Assembly (NCBI GenBank): GCA_947626995.1
Contig: CANQUI010000002.1
Location: 40,141-104,140, forward strand
DNA: 64,000 bases
Direction: 5' to 3'
Origin: an uncultured Eisenbergiella sp.
Lineage (GTDB): Bacteria; Bacillota; Clostridia; Lachnospirales; Lachnospiraceae
Of the stretch, positions 59,766-64,000 are shown piece after piece. The notes beneath the pieces are model-generated. The model searched no databases and was not told the DNA's origin. It saw nothing but the letters and a program-made list of their open reading frames with translations. Numbering within the stretch: the stretch's first letter is position 1; the number at the start of each line of letters is the position of its first letter. The translations under genes and the position numbers were made by a program.

Positions 59766-59779
59766 AACAGGGAGAAAAA

Positions 59780-60481
59780 ATGGGATATCGATATGAAACG
59801 CATGTCCATACCCGGGAGGCCAGCGCCTGCGCGTCGGCCGGCGGGAAAGAGATGGCAAGGGCTTATTGGAAACTGGGCTATACGGGACTTTTTATCACGG
59901 ATCATTTTTTTAACGGAAATACCGCAATCCCGGAGAATCTGCCCTGGAAGGAGCGGATCTCCCTTTTTTGCAGCGGATATGAGAACGCGAAGGAGGAGGG
60001 GCAGCGGCTGGGCCTGCAGGTGTTTTTCGGCATGGAATACGGGGTGGGGACGGCGGATTTTCTGATTTACAATCTGGATCCCAAATGGCTGCTTGCCCAT
60101 GAGGATATCCACCGGGAGAATCCCAAAACGGCCTTTCGGATCATGCACGAAGACGGCGCGTTCATCGTGCAGGCGCATCCGTTCCGCCAGCGGGCGTATA
60201 TCGACAGCATTTTGCTGTTCCCCTGGGACACGGACGCGGTGGAAATCATAAACGGCGCCCATGAGGGCGCCGCCGAGTGCGATGCGTTTGCGGAACAATA
60301 TGCAAAGATGTACCGGCTGGCCGGCACCTCCGGCGCGGACAGCCACAACCTGGACCGCATTTATGCCTGCGGGGTGGAAACGGACCGTAAATTTTCCGCT
60401 CCCTGCGATTATCGCAGCCTGATCCTTTCCGGGAAAGCCAGGCTGCTTCATTCCGGGGCGATGGATCTTCGGGAAAACTGA
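59780..60481 (+). CDS. PHP domain metal-dependent phosphoesterase
   Basis: YETHVHTREASACASAGGKEMARAYWKLGYTGLFITDHFF; FIVQAHPFRQ; GADSHN. Confidence 0.88.
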   Translation: MGYRYETHVHTREASACASAGGKEMARAYWKLGYTGLFITDHFFNGNTAIPENLPWKERISLFCSGYENAKEEGQRLGLQVFFGMEYGVGTADFLIYNLDPKWLLAHEDIHRENPKTAFRIMHEDGAFIVQAHPFRQRAYIDSILLFPWDTDAVEIINGAHEGAAECDAFAEQYAKMYRLAGTSGADSHNLDRIYACGVETDRKFSAPCDYRSLILSGKARLLHSGAMDLREN

Positions 60482-60490
60482 ACGGGCGTC

Positions 60491-61006
60491 TCAAAACAGG
60501 GAGGAGGTCAGATACTGATAGATCTCCCTGTTTTTTTTCTGCCAGTTATCGCACACGGAGACGGCCAGCTCCTCGGTGGGGACATTGAGCTTTAAAGAAA
60601 GCAGCACCGTATCCTTTTCTGAGGCGGTAAGCGCCGTTTCAAAGGTACCGTCCGTGGTTTTGTAGTAATTGCCGGTGACGGAAATCTCGCTGCGCATTTC
60701 CAGGCCGTTTTCCTGCAGGTATTCCTGAATTTCCGCCTTGATGGCGTGGCCGATGCGGTTCTCGAAATAAGAAAGGGAAGCCTGTCCCTCCGGCGTCAAA
60801 ATCAGCTGCCTGCGGTTGGAAAGCGTCCTGGCGCGGATCAGGCCGGACTGGGTCAGTTCGTGGATCACCTGTTGCAGCGTCAGGTAATTGGTATATTCCT
60901 TTTCCAGAATGAAATCGCTGATCTGGGCCGCCGTAAGCGGAAAGGTGGCCCGATCCAGCAGATAGAGCACGATCAGTTTGTAGAGTGTCAGCGGTTCCTG
61001 CGTCAT
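60491..61006 (-). CDS. DUF4364 family protein (winged-helix-like)
   Basis: MTQEPLTLYKLIVLYLLDRATFPLTAAQISDFILEKEYTNYLTLQQVIHEL. Confidence 0.85.
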   Translation of the reverse strand: MTQEPLTLYKLIVLYLLDRATFPLTAAQISDFILEKEYTNYLTLQQVIHELTQSGLIRARTLSNRRQLILTPEGQASLSYFENRIGHAIKAEIQEYLQENGLEMRSEISVTGNYYKTTDGTFETALTASEKDTVLLSLKLNVPTEELAVSVCDNWQKKNREIYQYLTSSLF

Positions 61007-61025
61007 GAGAGTACTCCGCCGTTTC

Positions 61026-62174
61026 CTAAATGAGGTTTTGGACCGCCTGGGCCACCACGTCCGCCACGACAGGATGAAACGCTTCGGGGATAATGTTGTC
61101 CTCGGTGATCTGATCGTCGGGGATCACTCCGGCGATGGCGATGGCGGCGGCCATCTTCATTTCTTCCGTGATCTGCTTCGCCCGTCCTTTCAGGGCGCCT
61201 TTGAAAATGCCGGGGAAGGCTACCACGTTGTTGATCTGGTTGGGGAAGTCGCTGCGGCCCGTTCCCACGATTCTGGCGCCGGCTTTTTTGGCCAGATCCG
61301 GCATGATCTCCGGGATAGGGTTAGCCATGGCAAAGAGAATGGCGTCGTGATTCATGGAAGCCACCATTTCCTCCGTTACGATGTTGGGGGCGGAAACGCC
61401 GATGAAAATATCCGAACCGACCATGGCGTCCGCAAGCGTCCCGGTCTTATGGGAAAGATTTGTGATCGTAACCATCTTTTGCTGCATCCAGTTCAGCTTC
61501 GGATCGCCTTCGCAGAGGATGCCCCGGCTGCCGCACAGGACGATATCGCGGAAACCGTAGCGGAGCAGAAGGTTGGCGATGGCCACGCCCGCGCTGCCGG
61601 CGCCGCTGATGACTACGGAACAGTCTTCCTTTTTCTTTTTCACGATCTTAAGGGCGTTGATGATGCCCGCCAGCACAACAATGGCGGTGCCGTGCTGATC
61701 GTCGTGGAAGACCGGGATGTCCAGCGTAGCCTTCAGCCGTTCTTCAATTTCAAAGCAGCGCGGCGCGCTGATGTCTTCCAGATTGATGCCGCCAAAACCG
61801 GGGGCGATCCAGGTAACGGCCTTGATGATTTCCTCCGTATCCTGGGTGTCCAGGCAGATGGGCACGGCGTTTATCCCGCCGAATTCCTTAAAGAGGACGG
61901 CCTTGCCCTCCATGACGGGCATGGCGGCTTTGGGACCGATATTGCCCAGCCCCAGCACGGCGGAACCGTCGGATACGACGGCGATGGTATTGGCCTTCAT
62001 GGTATAGGTGTAGGCTTTGGAGCTGTCCTGGGCGATGACCTTACAGGGTTCCGCTACGCCGGGCGTATAGGCCAGCGCCAGATCCTCCCGGGTCTTTACG
62101 GGGATTTTGGTGGTGGTTTCCAGCTTTCCGTTCAGTTCTTCATGCAGCTTCAGCGCTTTTTCCTGAGTCGTCAT
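61026..62174 (-). CDS. NAD(P)-dependent malic enzyme
   Basis: LALAYTPGVAEPCKVIA, HDDQHGTAIVVLAGIINALKIV, GAGSAGVAIANLLL, SDFPNQINNVVAFPGIFKGALK. Confidence 0.95.
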   Translation of the reverse strand: MTTQEKALKLHEELNGKLETTTKIPVKTREDLALAYTPGVAEPCKVIAQDSSKAYTYTMKANTIAVVSDGSAVLGLGNIGPKAAMPVMEGKAVLFKEFGGINAVPICLDTQDTEEIIKAVTWIAPGFGGINLEDISAPRCFEIEERLKATLDIPVFHDDQHGTAIVVLAGIINALKIVKKKKEDCSVVISGAGSAGVAIANLLLRYGFRDIVLCGSRGILCEGDPKLNWMQQKMVTITNLSHKTGTLADAMVGSDIFIGVSAPNIVTEEMVASMNHDAILFAMANPIPEIMPDLAKKAGARIVGTGRSDFPNQINNVVAFPGIFKGALKGRAKQITEEMKMAAAIAIAGVIPDDQITEDNIIPEAFHPVVADVVAQAVQNLI

Positions 62175-62441
62175 ATTACATACCTGCTTTCTTTTTCGTT
62201 TCTTGTTTTAGGCTGTTCCGGCTCTTTTGGCCGGATTCTTTTTCATCATATAATATTTGCTTTCCCGAATCAAGATAAATTAAAAAACCTCTTTCTCTTT
62301 TTTAAAAGATATGATATGATACAAATACGTATAGGCAGCTTTATTCCAAAATCAAGACGTTCTATAGCAAATCAGGAATACAGATCCTTAAGGAATCCAG
62401 ACAAAATCCCAGGGAAACAGAACGGAAAAGGAGAAAAGAAT

Positions 62442-63944
62442 ATGTTGAGTGTGATGAGAGCCAGATATGAATCCTTGGCGGTCAGCGACCTGAAGGAGAT
62501 CGCCAGGGCCAGGGGAATGAAGGGAGTTTCCGCCATGAAAAAGGCGGAGGTCATCGAGGCGATGCTCGCCCAGGACGCCCTGGAGGAAAAGGAAAAACAG
62601 GCGGACGCCGCGGGCGGCGCAGCGCAGGCAAAGCAGCAGCAGGAGGGCGAGACCGCAAAAAGAAAACCGGCGCAAAAAAATACGGCGCGGCCGGCAAAAC
62701 CGGAGGGCGGTCGGACCGTGTTGTCCCGCAGCCAGGAGCCCCGTTATTACAGCCCGTATAACAAAGGGACGGCGCCGTCTGCCAACGAGGAAGAGGACAG
62801 GTTCCCCGCGGAGCTCGACAGCGGCATTACGGTCAGCGGGATTTTGGAGGTCATGGCGGACGGCTACGGGTTTATCCGTTCCGCCAATTATATGCCCGGC
62901 GAGAACGATATTTACGTGGCGCCCAGCCAGATCCGGCGCTTCGGATTAAAGACCGGCGATATTTTGGAGGGCAATACCAGGATCCGGACGCAGAATGAAA
63001 AGTTCTCGGCCCTTTTGTATGTCAGGTCCATCAACGGCTACGATCCGGAGACGGCCTGCCGCAGGATGAATTTTGAGGATATGACGCCCGTTTTCCCGGA
63101 CAGCCGGTTAAAGCTGGAAAAGTACGGCTCCTCGGTGGCGATGCGGATCATGGATCTTTTAAGCCCCATCGGAAAAGGACAAAGGGGGATGATCGTATCC
63201 CCGCCCAAGGCCGGCAAGACCACGCTGCTCAAGGAAGTGGCCATGAGCGTGAAGCAAAATTACCCGGACATGCACCTGATCATCCTGCTCATCGACGAAC
63301 GCCCGGAGGAAGTGACGGATATGAGAGAGACGGTGGAGGGCCCCAATGTGGAGGTGATCTATTCCACCTTCGACGAGCTTCCGGAACATCATAAACGGGT
63401 GTCGGAGATGGTGGTGGAACGGGCCAGACGTCTGGTGGAGCATAAACAGGACGTCATGATTTTACTGGACAGCATCACCCGGCTTGCCCGGGCGTACAAT
63501 CTGGTGGTACAGCCCAGCGGACGCACGCTGTCGGGCGGAATCGATCCGGCGGCCCTGCACATGCCCAAGCGGTTTTTCGGCGCCGCCCGCAATATGCGGG
63601 AGGGCGGGAGCCTGACGATTTTGGCCACCGCGCTGGTAGAGACCGGCTCCAAAATGGACGATGTGATCTATGAGGAATTTAAAGGGACCGGCAATATGGA
63701 ACTGGTTCTTGACAGAAAGCTTTCCGAGAGACGGCTGTTTCCGGCCATTGATATTCCAAAGACCAGCACCCGAAGGGAGGATCTGCTGCTTACGGCGGAC
63801 GAGATGGAGGCCATCAACATTGTACGCCGCGCGTTAAACGGCATGAAATCGGACGAGGCGGCGGACCGGATTCTGGATCTGTTTACAAAGACCAGAAATA
63901 ATGCGGAGTTTGTCCAGTCCGTGAAAAAGATGCGTTTTATTTAA
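62442..63944 (+). CDS. rho: Transcription termination factor Rho
   Basis: [54 protein letters not shown]; internal ATG preceded by aaaggagaa RBS is the likely start, not 61005. Confidence 0.95.
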   Translation: MLSVMRARYESLAVSDLKEIARARGMKGVSAMKKAEVIEAMLAQDALEEKEKQADAAGGAAQAKQQQEGETAKRKPAQKNTARPAKPEGGRTVLSRSQEPRYYSPYNKGTAPSANEEEDRFPAELDSGITVSGILEVMADGYGFIRSANYMPGENDIYVAPSQIRRFGLKTGDILEGNTRIRTQNEKFSALLYVRSINGYDPETACRRMNFEDMTPVFPDSRLKLEKYGSSVAMRIMDLLSPIGKGQRGMIVSPPKAGKTTLLKEVAMSVKQNYPDMHLIILLIDERPEEVTDMRETVEGPNVEVIYSTFDELPEHHKRVSEMVVERARRLVEHKQDVMILLDSITRLARAYNLVVQPSGRTLSGGIDPAALHMPKRFFGAARNMREGGSLTILATALVETGSKMDDVIYEEFKGTGNMELVLDRKLSERRLFPAIDIPKTSTRREDLLLTADEMEAINIVRRALNGMKSDEAADRILDLFTKTRNNAEFVQSVKKMRFI

Positions 63945-63953
63945 GAAAAACGC

Positions 63954-63982
63954 TTGCATCCGCCGGAGAGCTGTGTTACAAT
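63954..63982 (+). promoter_or_regulatory. Promoter for the gene downstream of the window
   Basis: TTGCAT-17 bp-TACAAT. Confidence 0.6.
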
Positions 63983-64000
63983 AACTAAGCTGTTTCCGGA

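Noticed and set aside
61005-63944. 979-aa fusion protein ending in Rho
   Set aside because: N-terminal half is antisense to malic enzyme; the ATG at 62442 with RBS gives a normal Rho.

Overview
The window looks like chromosomal DNA from an anaerobic Firmicute, probably a Lachnospiraceae-like clostridium. This is inferred from gene content: butyrate genes, DUF6809, DUF4364, DUF4250 and clostridial-type surface proteins. No phage, IS element, integrase or CRISPR array was seen. Main blocks: (1) crt(partial)-hbd-bcd-etfB-etfA, with ptb-buk about 5 kb downstream, giving a butyryl-CoA to butyrate route. (2) An envelope-remodelling region at 11.1-24.5 kb with two transglutaminase/cell-wall-binding-repeat proteins, two VanX-like M15 peptidases, and an MBOAT plus DHHW O-acyltransferase pair. 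(3) A small Gly-Gly-leader, Cys-rich peptide gene convergent with a B12-binding radical SAM gene (14.3-15.9 kb), a candidate RiPP-like locus. (4) A run of zinc-ribbon membrane proteins (24.7-30.8 kb) that includes vWA/YARHG and amidase genes. (5) Housekeeping genes: secA, prfB, tex, clpB, malic enzyme, rho. (6) An FMN riboswitch upstream of ribU. (7) A 1345-aa repeat-containing surface protein. The strongest anomalies are an 84-bp near-perfect direct repeat of the tex 3' end that brackets a 2.6-kb membrane-protein gene, the orphan RiPP-like precursor, and two paralogous XRE/lipoprotein modules with similar promoter/operator boxes. All calls come from reading the sequence and the supplied ORF translations; no database searches were run.
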